DNA from: Thermoproteota archaeon | GTDB taxonomy: Archaea; Korarchaeota; Korarchaeia; Korarchaeales; JAOZGB01 | DNA: 48,381 nt | Assembly (NCBI GenBank): GCA_027491935.1 | Contig: JAOZGB010000012.1 | Span: forward strand, 1 to 48,381 | Direction of reading: 5' to 3' | Shown: positions 1 through 9,671 of the stretch, one piece after another | Layout: every line of letters starts with the position of its first letter | How positions within the stretch are numbered: position 1 is the first letter of the stretch | Notes under the pieces: model-generated | Told to the model about the DNA's origin: nothing | The model's input: only the letters and a program-made list of their open reading frames with translations | The model's database searches: none | Made by a program: the position numbers and the translations under genes

Positions 1-3000
1 TTTGCTGCTTTCTCAGGCCATGGTGTTGGATACTCTTGTTTCGGTGCTAGGGCCTATGTTAATGAGCATTTTGACGATCTGGATAGCATTAAAGTTGTTA
101 TGAGTATAGATGTCTCAGGCTACAAAAACTTAATATCGGTTTACGATGCCGGAAACCTATATTACTTTCAGCAACAGAGGATATCAAGGAGAATAGAATT
201 CCTTGTTGATGAGATAAAAACCATTCTGGATCAGATGTCGTCAGAACTTGGTGAAGAGTATTTATTGGAATATGATGAATATATAATAGAGAAACATGGC
301 GGTCTGTCATACTCTGAACATGAAGTTTTCACGATTTATGGTGGGATAGGATTTAGCATAACCGACAGGATGCCAGAAGACATAAGATCCGTCTATGCTA
401 CTCCATCAGATACTCTTGAAAAACTAGATCTCCGAAAAAACTATAAACCAATACATGCCACATTCGCCATCGCGTTCAGGTTAGCAACGTGGGAGGATCT
501 TCCGAATAGGGTAGAAGGGCCATATAGACTATCAGGACACTTTGGATTCGCAACCTTAGTAGGTAGGGTCTCAATGTACAATCCATCTAACGATAGCTAT
601 GTACCGGTGCCAAACTCTTTAGTCATCATAGCAGAGAGCTCAAGAACAGGAGAGGCTCAGGTCTTTACACTGTTCTTCGAAACTGTGAAAACTGACAATA
701 AAGGATTCTTTAAGATTTACGGCCTTCAACCTGAATCTGAAAACTTCTACGCCATCATGGCGTTTAAAGACGATCCCTCCGAAGGACCACCCGAGTACGC
801 GGTAGACGTTGCAGGGATAAACAGTCTTACGAAGACGATATTTTCCATGAAGTCGTCCATCCATAGGATTGAAGTGAATATATTTCGAGCGGGTTATGTC
901 CTATTCTATGAATGTCTGGATCCAAATGAGCGTAGAATTCAGTATGCATTCCTTCAGGTTCAACCCCTTGAATATCCAACCCATAATATGATGCTACCCC
1001 ACTTAGGGTTCCTAAATGAGGGGCATCCTAACCTGCCGACGTGGACGATGTTGATGCTTGTTCCTGAGAAGAGATACGAGTTTATGTTTCTGAAATTCAT
1101 CCCTTCCCTCCAGATCTCCGGGATATTGAACAATGCTACAATTGATAATCCCAATGGTTACGGATACCTTGTTGAAGATGCCGAGATCTTGATGTTTCAA
1201 CAGCAGGAACTTAAGATAGCGCAAAATCTTAAGTACATAGTCTTAAATAGGCTTGAGATATGTAATAGGAGCAAGCTCTACACTCCAATGACATATCTAT
1301 ATGTCCAAAACGGTGAGAAATATGAGGAAGCAGCCATTGAAGACTGGAACCGTGGAGATTACATAATGCATAGAATAGATGCGAAAACAGCATGGGGATT
1401 CTATATAAATGCGTATCTCGAAGTCATGAAAGTATTAAAGGGAGCCACAAATAGTAGTTTTACATTTTTATTCTTCTTGTTACCCTTTGCTGTAGTATTA
1501 GAGAGGCTCCTCTTCGAACATGAAAAGACCATGAAGGCATTGCAAACAATTGTAGTAATATTTGCAGTATTTATGGGACTAATGTATGCAATACATCCAG
1601 GCTTCAGAATAGCCCCAAATTTAGGCATGAACATACTAGTATTCTCAATGTCGCTATTTAGTATAGTAGCCCTTGTTCTCATGATAGGAGAGCTACTTAC
1701 CCTATTCAGAGAGAAAAGAGAGTCGAAAATGGGAATACACGCATCTGAAATAAGTAGGCTGGGAGCATTAATGGCAGCCTTTATACTTGGTATAAGGAAC
1801 ATGAAGAAAAGAAGACTGAGAAGCGCACTAACAATCATATCAATAATGGTTGTCACAGGAGCCCTTGTTTCTTCAGTATCGATATCAACAGCATTCTTAC
1901 CCTCGTATATAACTGGAACCCAGCGAAAAATACCCTATAACGGTTTCCTAATACGTGGTGAACAATGGAACCCCCTAAGCAGAAAATTTTACGAAACAAT
2001 TGGAAAATACGAAATAGTCCAAAACATCGGGTTTACAGTATGGGCATATCCTGTTGGTACAAGTGAGATAGACTTTGTAGTTGAAAAAACGGGGGAGAAA
2101 TACGGTATCAACGCCCTTTGGGGTGTGACCCCATGGGAGGGAGAAGCATCCGGGATGGCGGCAACCATAGTTAAAGGCTCATGGTTAGAAGAGGATGATT
2201 ACAGAGCATGCATACTCAGCAAAGCACTGGCGGAATCTCTAGAAATTGATATCGGAGACACAATAAACATTTATGGATTAAGCTTTTATGTTAAAGGGAT
2301 AATCGATGATCAAAACCTAATACAACTCGTAGACTTCGACGGATATCCCAAGCGGCCGGCCCGTCTATCCGTAGGAATAGGAGGTAGAGTAACAGCCAGA
2401 GAGGAGGAATTCCTGTTACCAGAGAACGTTATATTAATGCATGCCGAAACAGCATATCAGCTTGGAGGAATGATTGTAAAGGTATACATCAAAGCAAAGC
2501 CAAACGTTACAGCCGAGGCTATGAGAGAATCAGCATTAGACATGGCGTTCAGATATAAGATGCATGTTTACATGGGATTTAACAACACAGTCGAGGAATA
2601 CTCTCCCAAATTCAAACAAATGACCCTTGGGCTACCTATGTTAATAGTCCTTATGGGAATACTAATAATAACAGTACTTAACACAATGATTACAGCAGTA
2701 TATGAGAGGAAGCCTGAAATATTTACCTACAGCTCGGTAGGGCTCTCACCCACCCACGTCTCAGGATTATTCATAGCCGAAGCAGTAACTGTAGGGCTAG
2801 TTGGAGGAATGCTAGGCTATATTCTGGGTACAGGACTGCATATAATATTCGACGCACTAAATATACTTCAGACATTACGTCCTAATTTCACATCAGGATG
2901 GATTCCAGGTTCAATGCTTATTGTTCTATTAACAACTTTAGCTTCAACACTATATCCAATGAGAGTAGCGTCTAAACTGGTGACACCAGGAGTCATGAGG

Positions 3001-3471
3001 AAATGGAAGATTCCACCACCCAAAGGAGACGAATGGTTCATACCCCTACCATTCGCGCCGGCAAAAATTGAAGTAGATGGGCTTATGAACTACATATACG
3101 AGTACCTTGAGGTGCACAGGACGGAAAAAGAAGAGAAATTTACATCAGACAAGCTGTGGATGGAGGAGAAGAAAACCGAAACAGAACGTATAAAAACAAT
3201 AGTAGCCCACACGAGGCACAGACCATGGGACCAAGGAATAATGAACATAATAAAGATAAACGCGAGAATACCGAAAGAGGGGACGTGTTCCATGGACATA
3301 TATGTGAAGAGGCTTGGGGGTCTCACCTCCCCATGGAAGCACGCGGTACGGGAGTTTGCAGACGAAATAAGAAAGCAATGCCTGGTGTGGAGGAGTTTAA
3401 CCCCCAAGCAGAAATCACGATACACCGGAGTTGTTTATAAGGTGAAAAGAGAAAAAGCAGAATCCAAGTAG
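1..3471 (+). CDS. Large membrane protein, 5' truncated by window edge: M28-peptidase-like C-terminal portion, beta-rich carboxypeptidase-regulatory-like region, then FtsX/MacB-type permease domain
   Basis: Frame 1 is open from base 1 (FAAFSGHGVGYSCFGARAYVNEHFDDLDSIKVVMSIDVSGY...), upstream of the track's ATG at 100, and resembles M28 peptidase segments. The permease part has 'NMKKRRLRSALTIISIMVVTGALVSSVSIS' and 'ERKPEIFTYSSVGLSPTHVSGLFIAEAVTVGLVGGMLGYILG', typical of FtsX/MacB. Stop TAG at 3469-3471. Confidence 0.75.
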   Translation, partial: FAAFSGHGVGYSCFGARAYVNEHFDDLDSIKVVMSIDVSGYKNLISVYDAGNLYYFQQQRISRRIEFLVDEIKTILDQMSSELGEEYLLEYDEYIIEKHGGLSYSEHEVFTIYGGIGFSITDRMPEDIRSVYATPSDTLEKLDLRKNYKPIHATFAIAFRLATWEDLPNRVEGPYRLSGHFGFATLVGRVSMYNPSNDSYVPVPNSLVIIAESSRTGEAQVFTLFFETVKTDNKGFFKIYGLQPESENFYAIMAFKDDPSEGPPEYAVDVAGINSLTKTIFSMKSSIHRIEVNIFRAGYVLFYECLDPNERRIQYAFLQVQPLEYPTHNMMLPHLGFLNEGHPNLPTWTMLMLVPEKRYEFMFLKFIPSLQISGILNNATIDNPNGYGYLVEDAEILMFQQQELKIAQNLKYIVLNRLEICNRSKLYTPMTYLYVQNGEKYEEAAIEDWNRGDYIMHRIDAKTAWGFYINAYLEVMKVLKGATNSSFTFLFFLLPFAVVLERLLFEHEKTMKALQTIVVIFAVFMGLMYAIHPGFRIAPNLGMNILVFSMSLFSIVALVLMIGELLTLFREKRESKMGIHASEISRLGALMAAFILGIRNMKKRRLRSALTIISIMVVTGALVSSVSISTAFLPSYITGTQRKIPYNGFLIRGEQWNPLSRKFYETIGKYEIVQNIGFTVWAYPVGTSEIDFVVEKTGEKYGINALWGVTPWEGEASGMAATIVKGSWLEEDDYRACILSKALAESLEIDIGDTINIYGLSFYVKGIIDDQNLIQLVDFDGYPKRPARLSVGIGGRVTAREEEFLLPENVILMHAETAYQLGGMIVKVYIKAKPNVTAEAMRESALDMAFRYKMHVYMGFNNTVEEYSPKFKQMTLGLPMLIVLMGILIITVLNTMITAVYERKPEIFTYSSVGLSPTHVSGLFIAEAVTVGLVGGMLGYILGTGLHIIFDALNILQTLRPNFTSGWIPGSMLIVLLTTLASTLYPMRVASKLVTPGVMRKWKIPPPKGDEWFIPLPFAPAKIEVDGLMNYIYEYLEVHRTEKEEKFTSDKLWMEEKKTETERIKTIVAHTRHRPWDQGIMNIIKINARIPKEGTCSMDIYVKRLGGLTSPWKHAVREFADEIRKQCLVWRSLTPKQKSRYTGVVYKVKREKAESK

Positions 3472-3482
3472 AGGTGTTATTT

Positions 3483-5297
3483 ATGAGTAGTAATGAGGAA
3501 GTCACTTATAAAGAAGGTTTCACGTATAGGGTAATACTAATTACAGTAGTAACAGGTATTGTTTTAGCTCCTGTGATGGTGTGGGCGATTTTAGCTGGAA
3601 TAGGAGCATTTGGAATAGCAGCGGCGTTCATGGCTATGGTACTATTTGGAGAGTTAGCTAGGATTTTCGGAAGTTCGCTGACGGCGCAAGAGCTTGCAAC
3701 TATAAGGTGGAGTGCTTCAGCAGCTGTAACTAGCCTAGCAGGAACAGGAATCATGTATAACGTGTTTTTCAGGTCTAGCCCTATAACAAACATGATGGGC
3801 ATTGCTGATAAGATACCGGATTGGGTGGCGCCGCCTCCGACATCGGAGGCGATACTAACAAGAACCTTATTCCACCATGATTTTCTAATCCCTATAACCC
3901 TTACAGTGGTCACCGGACTATTCGGTTTCTTAGTAGCTTGGGGGATAGGTTTGATTGTAAGGCAGATCTTTATCGTGGAGGAGAAGCTTCCATGGCCAAC
4001 CGGCGCCATAGCAGGCCAACTAGCACTGGATATGAGTGGCAGACGTGACCCCTCCAGATTCAGAATATTCTCAATAGCTGCCGCGGCCTCAGCAGTTTAC
4101 ACTTTAATTATAACTGTAATTATGGGCCTTTCACCAGCCTTAGACCTTACCCCATCTCTAAGCACAAAGCTTCCTGGTGCGATGATTGTATTTTACCCTA
4201 CTGCCTATGACTTTGCGATTGCGCTGGTCCTAGGAACTCCGTATCTTCTTGGATACATAATATCATCTTTGGTTTCACAGGTAGTTATTAATCCAATACT
4301 CGTCAGTAAAGGAGTGATTCCATGGATCCCTCAGGAATCTTGGACAATGCTGCTGAGAGATAGCACCCTTTACTTCTGGGTAAGCCCATTTATTGGCTTT
4401 GCAATCGCGATAGCAATTCCACCCTTAATAACATCCATAAAATTGCTTCCTAGAAGCATAAAAAGTATAAGGAAAATATCAGCCGTTAAAGGAAGCGGCC
4501 TCGTCCCGTTAAATACTATTATTCTTATGCTTGTAGGGGGATACCTATATTATATAATCATAACAAAAATCCTAGCGCCGGACTACCCCGTCTGGCTTTC
4601 AATAGCTGCGGTGGTATACCAGGTGTTTATAACACTTGTTTCAGGCTATACCATGGGGCAGGCTCTCGTGGGAATCAACATCCCGTATATTACAGAGTTC
4701 ATGAGGGTTCAATTTTACGATGGCGTGGCAGGATGGTTTATTGCTCCTGCATTCGCCCCTTCAGCCGCTCTAGGGCTTGGAATAGGTTTTAAAGCGGCGG
4801 AGATAACGAAAACTAAACCTACTAGCATACTCAAAGCAGATTTCCTAGGCTGGGTCATAGGAACTGTAATGGGATTTCTAATAGTATCGATCTTTTGGCG
4901 TTTATATAGTATTCCAAGTGATGTATTTCCGGTTCCAGCATGGATTCCACTTGTAATAACAACTAATATTTGGATCACCAAAAAACTGGAGCTAATTCTC
5001 AAACCAGCCCTAATAATACCATCATTCATACTAGCTTTCGCATTAAGCATATGGCCTAAGACCTACCTGTTCACAATTGGGTTATACGCAGGCCTCGGGA
5101 GCCCAACTTCATTCGTCCTCACATACATAGTTGCCATCATTGCCAAGAAGGTGATGACCAGGGTCTTCGGTGAAGAATGGGTTAACAGGTACGTTGTAAG
5201 CATTGCAGCAGGCATATTCGCAGGAGTTTCAATAGTTCAGGTCTTATATCTAGCTTTAATCTTTTACCCACGACTTATATGGGCAACACCATACTAA
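3483..5297 (+). CDS. Polytopic membrane transporter, OPT (oligopeptide transporter)-like
   Basis: About 600 aa, highly hydrophobic, many TM segments, with an OPT-like 'EEKLPWPTGAIAGQLAL' motif. GAGGTG Shine-Dalgarno at 3471-3476 precedes ATG 3483 (the track starts at GTG 3474). Confidence 0.65.
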   Translation: MSSNEEVTYKEGFTYRVILITVVTGIVLAPVMVWAILAGIGAFGIAAAFMAMVLFGELARIFGSSLTAQELATIRWSASAAVTSLAGTGIMYNVFFRSSPITNMMGIADKIPDWVAPPPTSEAILTRTLFHHDFLIPITLTVVTGLFGFLVAWGIGLIVRQIFIVEEKLPWPTGAIAGQLALDMSGRRDPSRFRIFSIAAAASAVYTLIITVIMGLSPALDLTPSLSTKLPGAMIVFYPTAYDFAIALVLGTPYLLGYIISSLVSQVVINPILVSKGVIPWIPQESWTMLLRDSTLYFWVSPFIGFAIAIAIPPLITSIKLLPRSIKSIRKISAVKGSGLVPLNTIILMLVGGYLYYIIITKILAPDYPVWLSIAAVVYQVFITLVSGYTMGQALVGINIPYITEFMRVQFYDGVAGWFIAPAFAPSAALGLGIGFKAAEITKTKPTSILKADFLGWVIGTVMGFLIVSIFWRLYSIPSDVFPVPAWIPLVITTNIWITKKLELILKPALIIPSFILAFALSIWPKTYLFTIGLYAGLGSPTSFVLTYIVAIIAKKVMTRVFGEEWVNRYVVSIAAGIFAGVSIVQVLYLALIFYPRLIWATPY

Positions 5298-5683
5298 GCC
5301 GTGTCTGCTACCGTAATAGCCCCCCTTCTTTCTAAATCCGCTAGAAAGGCTATTAGAGAAACTTCCGCCTCCCTCTTCGACATCCTAAACCTTCTAGATA
5401 TCTCTGTAATTATCTCTCTAATTGAGGTTTTGCCATTAAGTAGCTTCCATACATATGATCCTATTTCATCTAATACTATTTTCCTAGTTTTGGGTTGCAT
5501 GAAGATTGTGGCCAGTACCTCTCCAAGTCTACCCCTGTATTTCCTCTCTATGATTATCGCTACTTCTCCGGTATCATAAACTTCCCATTTAACATTGCTT
5601 GACGGTTTAGGTTTTAGTAAAAGTAACTTAGCCCTATCAATAGAAACAGTTTTCCCCCTTCCACCAAATTTCATATTCCCCAC
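5294..5683 (-). CDS. PqqD-like small protein
   Basis: 129 aa; '...KTRKIVLDEIGSYVWKLLNGKTSIREIITEISRRFRMSKREAEVSLIAFLADLERRGAI' matches the PqqD fold pattern. Confidence 0.7.
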   Translation of the reverse strand: MGNMKFGGRGKTVSIDRAKLLLLKPKPSSNVKWEVYDTGEVAIIIERKYRGRLGEVLATIFMQPKTRKIVLDEIGSYVWKLLNGKTSIREIITEISRRFRMSKREAEVSLIAFLADLERRGAITVADTA

Positions 5684-5883
5684 AGCCTCACAATCATAAT
5701 ATATATCACGAGTAAAACAGGTGTAAGTAGCATAAGTATGCTGATCATTCTCCTCGACCTTTCAAGAGAAGCTTTTCTCTCTAGGTACTTCTCCTCGCAT
5801 TTTGAGGAGCAGAACCTTTTCCCGGGAGATATCACCCTTCCACATACTAGGCAGTGTGCATGATCTTCGACCATTCTAGTCAC
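5671..5883 (-). CDS. DUF2116-type zinc-ribbon protein with C-terminal TM helix
   Basis: 70 aa; 'HCLVCGRVISPGKRFCSSKCEEKYLER' followed by one hydrophobic helix. Confidence 0.75.
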   Translation of the reverse strand: MTRMVEDHAHCLVCGRVISPGKRFCSSKCEEKYLERKASLERSRRMISILMLLTPVLLVIYIMIVRLWGI

Positions 5884-6238
5884 CTAGCTCCTTAAGTATA
5901 GGCCACCTTTTTATCCAAAACCTTCGAGTTATCCTATTCCAAGGTTTTTCAGGGAGGATGTTCAATAGTTCAAAAATAAACTTCGAAATAAGCTCTTTAT
6001 ATTTTGATGCAGGCCCCATCTCCAACCATGTGTCCCCGCCGAATCCATATATAATAAACTTAACATCCGTATCCTTAATTCTCACGATTCGGAGTAAGCC
6101 AGCCCCCGGAAAACCCTCAGTGCTAATGGTATACTTATATCCCATTTTTTCGATTGCCTTAACAGTGTAGTAAAGGAGATCTTGCGGATCTATCTTAAAC
6201 TTTTCAGTTTTAGAGTCTTCCATAAGCCTGTAGTTCAA
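5876..6238 (-). CDS. Conserved hypothetical archaeal protein
   Basis: 120-aa ORF with 8-nt and 4-nt overlaps to same-strand neighbours, consistent with an operon. Confidence 0.6.
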   Translation of the reverse strand: MNYRLMEDSKTEKFKIDPQDLLYYTVKAIEKMGYKYTISTEGFPGAGLLRIVRIKDTDVKFIIYGFGGDTWLEMGPASKYKELISKFIFELLNILPEKPWNRITRRFWIKRWPILKELGD

Positions 6239-7164
6239 CTTCCAACCACCAAGTAAGATCCGTCGATTTTAAGCACATCCTTGACATTATAAGACTTGGA
6301 ATAAAAGACATAAAGTTTCCCTTCTTGAAAAACAATAAAATTTGCAACATTATAGTCTATTTTACCCATACTTAAGTTAACCATCGGCCCCCTAAACTCT
6401 TCTCCATATATCTTTAAAAGCGTACAGTTCCCCTTCAGTTCTAAAACCTCAATTTTAAGAGTAACATCTAATTCTTCGATGTAAAAACTCCTATTGCTCC
6501 CGACTTCGATTCTCTCGGAGATTTCGCTACCAGCACATCTAAGACTGACTACCGCAGCGTCTCCTTCTACATCGGCTGTAATGTTAAATAGTCCCCATAG
6601 AAAGTCGCCTTTACAAGTATTTAAGACCGATACTGGAGTAAATGACAAGCTATTTACATTGCATATCAGCCTCTCACCGTTTATGGGGTTGACGAACTCA
6701 AGCACCCCTACGGTAGGCTCATAATATTTGCCAAGTACCAATTTAAAACTTCCATTCGGATACTTTTCTATGATAAAGCACGAATTATATCCGTAACTTA
6801 TATTTTCATTTGGCAATAACATTTTTCCTGAGGTCCACTTTAGAATCTGGGGTTCTTTAACCTTAACATCCACTTTAACAATCAATGGGTAGGCTCCTGC
6901 AAGATTGTATGAGACTACCCATACCGTGATAAATACAGCCAATGTTGTAAACAACCCCTCCCTGTACACTTTACTCATAGGCGGCTTATCGCCTTTTTTC
7001 CTTATAATCACGCTTAACGATAACGCTGAAGTGAAACTATATAAGAATGCTAGGAGCGCTAACGCTGAATATCCCGGCAGCAACAGTATTCCAGATATGA
7101 AGCCAGCTATGAAGCCGGTTATGCAGTGCATTACATAAAAAAGCTTGCCTGATTCTAAGTTCAC
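6235..7164 (-). CDS. Membrane protein with extracytoplasmic C-terminal domain
   Basis: 309 aa; N-terminal TM helices followed by a beta-rich domain; overlaps the downstream gene by 4 nt. Confidence 0.6.
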   Translation of the reverse strand: MNLESGKLFYVMHCITGFIAGFISGILLLPGYSALALLAFLYSFTSALSLSVIIRKKGDKPPMSKVYREGLFTTLAVFITVWVVSYNLAGAYPLIVKVDVKVKEPQILKWTSGKMLLPNENISYGYNSCFIIEKYPNGSFKLVLGKYYEPTVGVLEFVNPINGERLICNVNSLSFTPVSVLNTCKGDFLWGLFNITADVEGDAAVVSLRCAGSEISERIEVGSNRSFYIEELDVTLKIEVLELKGNCTLLKIYGEEFRGPMVNLSMGKIDYNVANFIVFQEGKLYVFYSKSYNVKDVLKIDGSYLVVGS

Positions 7165-7210
7165 AGATCCATAAAACCCTTATTATCTTATATTGGTTTC
7201 CATTATTAGA

Positions 7211-9223
7211 ATGACCATAAGGTGTCTAACCAGTATAGATCTGACATTCGTCGTTAGGGAATTAAAAGGAATCAAGGGTTCAAGGTGGGGGAAGACCTAT
7301 CAAGTGTCAGGAGACACCTTCCTCGTAAAAGTTTCCGGCCGGGGAGTTAAATATTATCTTGTGCTCATACCAGGAAGGGCTGTATATCTCAGCAGTAGAG
7401 AGTGGTTAAAGCCTATTAAACCGTCAATGTTTGCGATGGCTATGAGAAAACACACTGAGAATGCAATAATTAGAGATGTTGGACAAATAGACTTTGATAG
7501 AATATTATTTTTCAAACTTTTTAGGGCAGGCGAAATATGGACAGTAGTAATTGAACTATTCGGCCGTGGCAACGTTCTTCTAATAGATCCTGACGGTAAA
7601 ATACTATTGAACTTTAGAAGTTTCCAAACCTCCAGTAGAACCATCAAGAGAGGTGAGGAATATAAGCCTCCTATAAGCCCCCCCTTATCTCCCAGCTCAT
7701 CTTTCAAAGAGGTGCTTGATACCGCGATAGCTTTTCAAGGTGAAGTCTGGAGATTTCTGGCTCATAAAGCTGGAATTGGGCCTCCTTTTATAGATGAAAT
7801 TGTAAAGCCTCTAAATATCAGCCCTAAGATTGAAATTCAACAATTATCTCAGGGGGAAGTAGAAGCTATTGTTAGAGCCCTCATGGAGCTTTACGAGCGA
7901 GTTAATAAGAATTCTAAACCTGTCTTGTACCTTGATGATGACCGGATAGTTGACTATTCGCCCTTCCCTCTTAAGATTTACAGTTCATTCCAGAGTAAAC
8001 ACTATGTCAACATGTCAGAAATGTTAGATGATATACTCACCGACGAGGCTAGAGCAAAGTCGTTAATTGATAAGACAAGAGAGAGACTTAGAAAATCTAT
8101 TGAGGAGCTAAAAACAAACATAGAGAGATATAAAAAACTCGCTACTGAATATAGGAAGATCGGCGACGCCATATACTCCCACTACAAAGTAGTGGAAGCC
8201 ATAATTGAATCGTTGCGGAATGATAAGAAGGTTAACGTTACAGGAGCGAAAATAGTGGAGGTTAATAAAAGGAGTAGAAAGGCGAAAATAGAATTGTCCG
8301 GGATAGCTTTCGACATAGATCTTAATTACACCGTAGATGAGAATGCAGCCCATTACTACATGCTTTCAGGTAAAATGGAGAGAAAATTAGAGTCTGCTCT
8401 TAAAGCCCTTTCTAAACTTACCCGTGAAGAGGCGGAATCCTTAAAGGAGGAAAAGGCGGAAATCATAAGGCCCAAGGTTAGGTGGTTTACTAGATTCAGA
8501 TGGTTCATTTCATCCGACGGATGCCTGGTTGTAGCTGGTAAAGATAATAGAAGCAATAAAGAGCTTGTGAATAAGTATCTTGAAAAAGACGATCTATTCT
8601 TTCACATAGAGGGACCTGGAGGCTCATGCGTAATAGTTAAGCCGAAGAATGGTATAGGGGAGAGAACCATCGTTGAAGCGGCGACATATGCAGCTTGTAA
8701 TTCACGAGCTTGGAGGGAAAGGTCGTTTGTCGAAAAGGTTTACTATGTTAAGGGTGAAAAGGTTAAGAAATCAGCTCCGCCAGGACACTACATCCCAAAG
8801 GGTTCCTTCTACATTGAAGGGAAGAGAAACTATGTTTCTGTTGAGTTGAAACTTGCGGTTGGATTTATATCTTACAATAATGATACTTATCTAGTTTCAG
8901 CCCCGCCCTCCGCACTTGAGTCTTCTTCGGTTCGCATAATCCTTCGACCAGGCGATATACCAAAAGATCAAGCCGTTAAAATTATACTTCAATGTCTGCG
9001 TAACAAATTATCATCATTATCAAAGTTTCCATGGGTCAAACTTAATAACTTACTATCGATAGATGAGCTATTGAGGATACTCCCTCCAGGGGGTTACGAA
9101 ATTTTAGAGGTACATGGAGATGGGGGAGGAACTAAGAGTAAAGGATGTGATGCGGACAGAGATAGTTTCAGTGTCACCAAACGACAGCGTCGAAAAAGCG
9201 GCAAGGCTGATGAAGGAGAATAA
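7211..9223 (+). CDS. rqcH: NFACT family protein (NEMF/Rqc2/RqcH homologue)
   Basis: About 670 aa; N-terminal 'LTSIDLTFVVRELK...', central coiled coil, NFACT-R region 'VRWFTRFRWFISSDGCLVVAGKDNRSNKELVNKYLEKDDLFFHIEGPGGSCVIVK' and 'APPGHYIPKGSFYIEGKRNYV'. ORF opens at 7193; ATG 7211 is the likely start. Confidence 0.9.
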   Translation: MTIRCLTSIDLTFVVRELKGIKGSRWGKTYQVSGDTFLVKVSGRGVKYYLVLIPGRAVYLSSREWLKPIKPSMFAMAMRKHTENAIIRDVGQIDFDRILFFKLFRAGEIWTVVIELFGRGNVLLIDPDGKILLNFRSFQTSSRTIKRGEEYKPPISPPLSPSSSFKEVLDTAIAFQGEVWRFLAHKAGIGPPFIDEIVKPLNISPKIEIQQLSQGEVEAIVRALMELYERVNKNSKPVLYLDDDRIVDYSPFPLKIYSSFQSKHYVNMSEMLDDILTDEARAKSLIDKTRERLRKSIEELKTNIERYKKLATEYRKIGDAIYSHYKVVEAIIESLRNDKKVNVTGAKIVEVNKRSRKAKIELSGIAFDIDLNYTVDENAAHYYMLSGKMERKLESALKALSKLTREEAESLKEEKAEIIRPKVRWFTRFRWFISSDGCLVVAGKDNRSNKELVNKYLEKDDLFFHIEGPGGSCVIVKPKNGIGERTIVEAATYAACNSRAWRERSFVEKVYYVKGEKVKKSAPPGHYIPKGSFYIEGKRNYVSVELKLAVGFISYNNDTYLVSAPPSALESSSVRIILRPGDIPKDQAVKIILQCLRNKLSSLSKFPWVKLNNLLSIDELLRILPPGGYEILEVHGDGGGTKSKGCDADRDSFSVTKRQRRKSGKADEGE

Positions 9224-9665
9224 CATAGGGTCAATAGTGATAGTGTCCGATGGCAGGCCTGTCGGAATAGTAACAGAGAGGGACCTCGTCTGTCGGGCTC
9301 TGGCTTCAGAGTCAAGCGACCCACGCGTAATGCCCATTAGCAAAATAATGACGAGGGACCTTGTTACTATATCGCCTGATGATAGCCTTACCGATGCAGC
9401 TGAAAAGATGAGGCAGTATGGGATAAGAAGGCTTATCGTTGTGTCGGGTGAAAAAATTGTTGGTATAATAACATCTAAGGATCTGCTTCAAGTATATCCG
9501 GATATAATAGGCATACTATACGAGGAGCTTAGCATAATGCGTGGGAGGGAGCGGCTTAGACGGAGAAGAAGGTATAGTGGAATCTGCGAGGTTTGCGGTC
9601 AATACTCCGATAACCTCATAGAAGCTGGGGGACTCCTAGTTTGTCCAAGCTGCCGGGAAACATAG
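9114..9665 (+). CDS. CBS-pair protein with C-terminal zinc ribbon
   Basis: 183 aa; two CBS motifs ('VKDVMRTEIVSVSPNDSVEKAARLMKENNIGSIVIV..GIVTERDLV'; 'ISKIMTRDLVTISPDDSLTDAAEKMRQYGIRRLIVV') then CEVCGQYSDNLIEAGGLLVCPSC. Start at 9114 or 9120. Confidence 0.88.
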   Translation: MEMGEELRVKDVMRTEIVSVSPNDSVEKAARLMKENNIGSIVIVSDGRPVGIVTERDLVCRALASESSDPRVMPISKIMTRDLVTISPDDSLTDAAEKMRQYGIRRLIVVSGEKIVGIITSKDLLQVYPDIIGILYEELSIMRGRERLRRRRRYSGICEVCGQYSDNLIEAGGLLVCPSCRET

Positions 9666-9671
9666 CTTCTG

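Noticed and set aside
3156-3440. 94-aa plus-strand ORF and several antisense ORFs (3090-3505) inside the end of the FtsX gene
   Set aside because: Low-complexity, strongly charged out-of-frame translations inside a clearly coding frame; no independent support.
3506-4009. 167-aa minus-strand ORF opposite the OPT-like transporter
   Set aside because: Antisense of a hydrophobic coding frame; composition typical of mirror ORFs.
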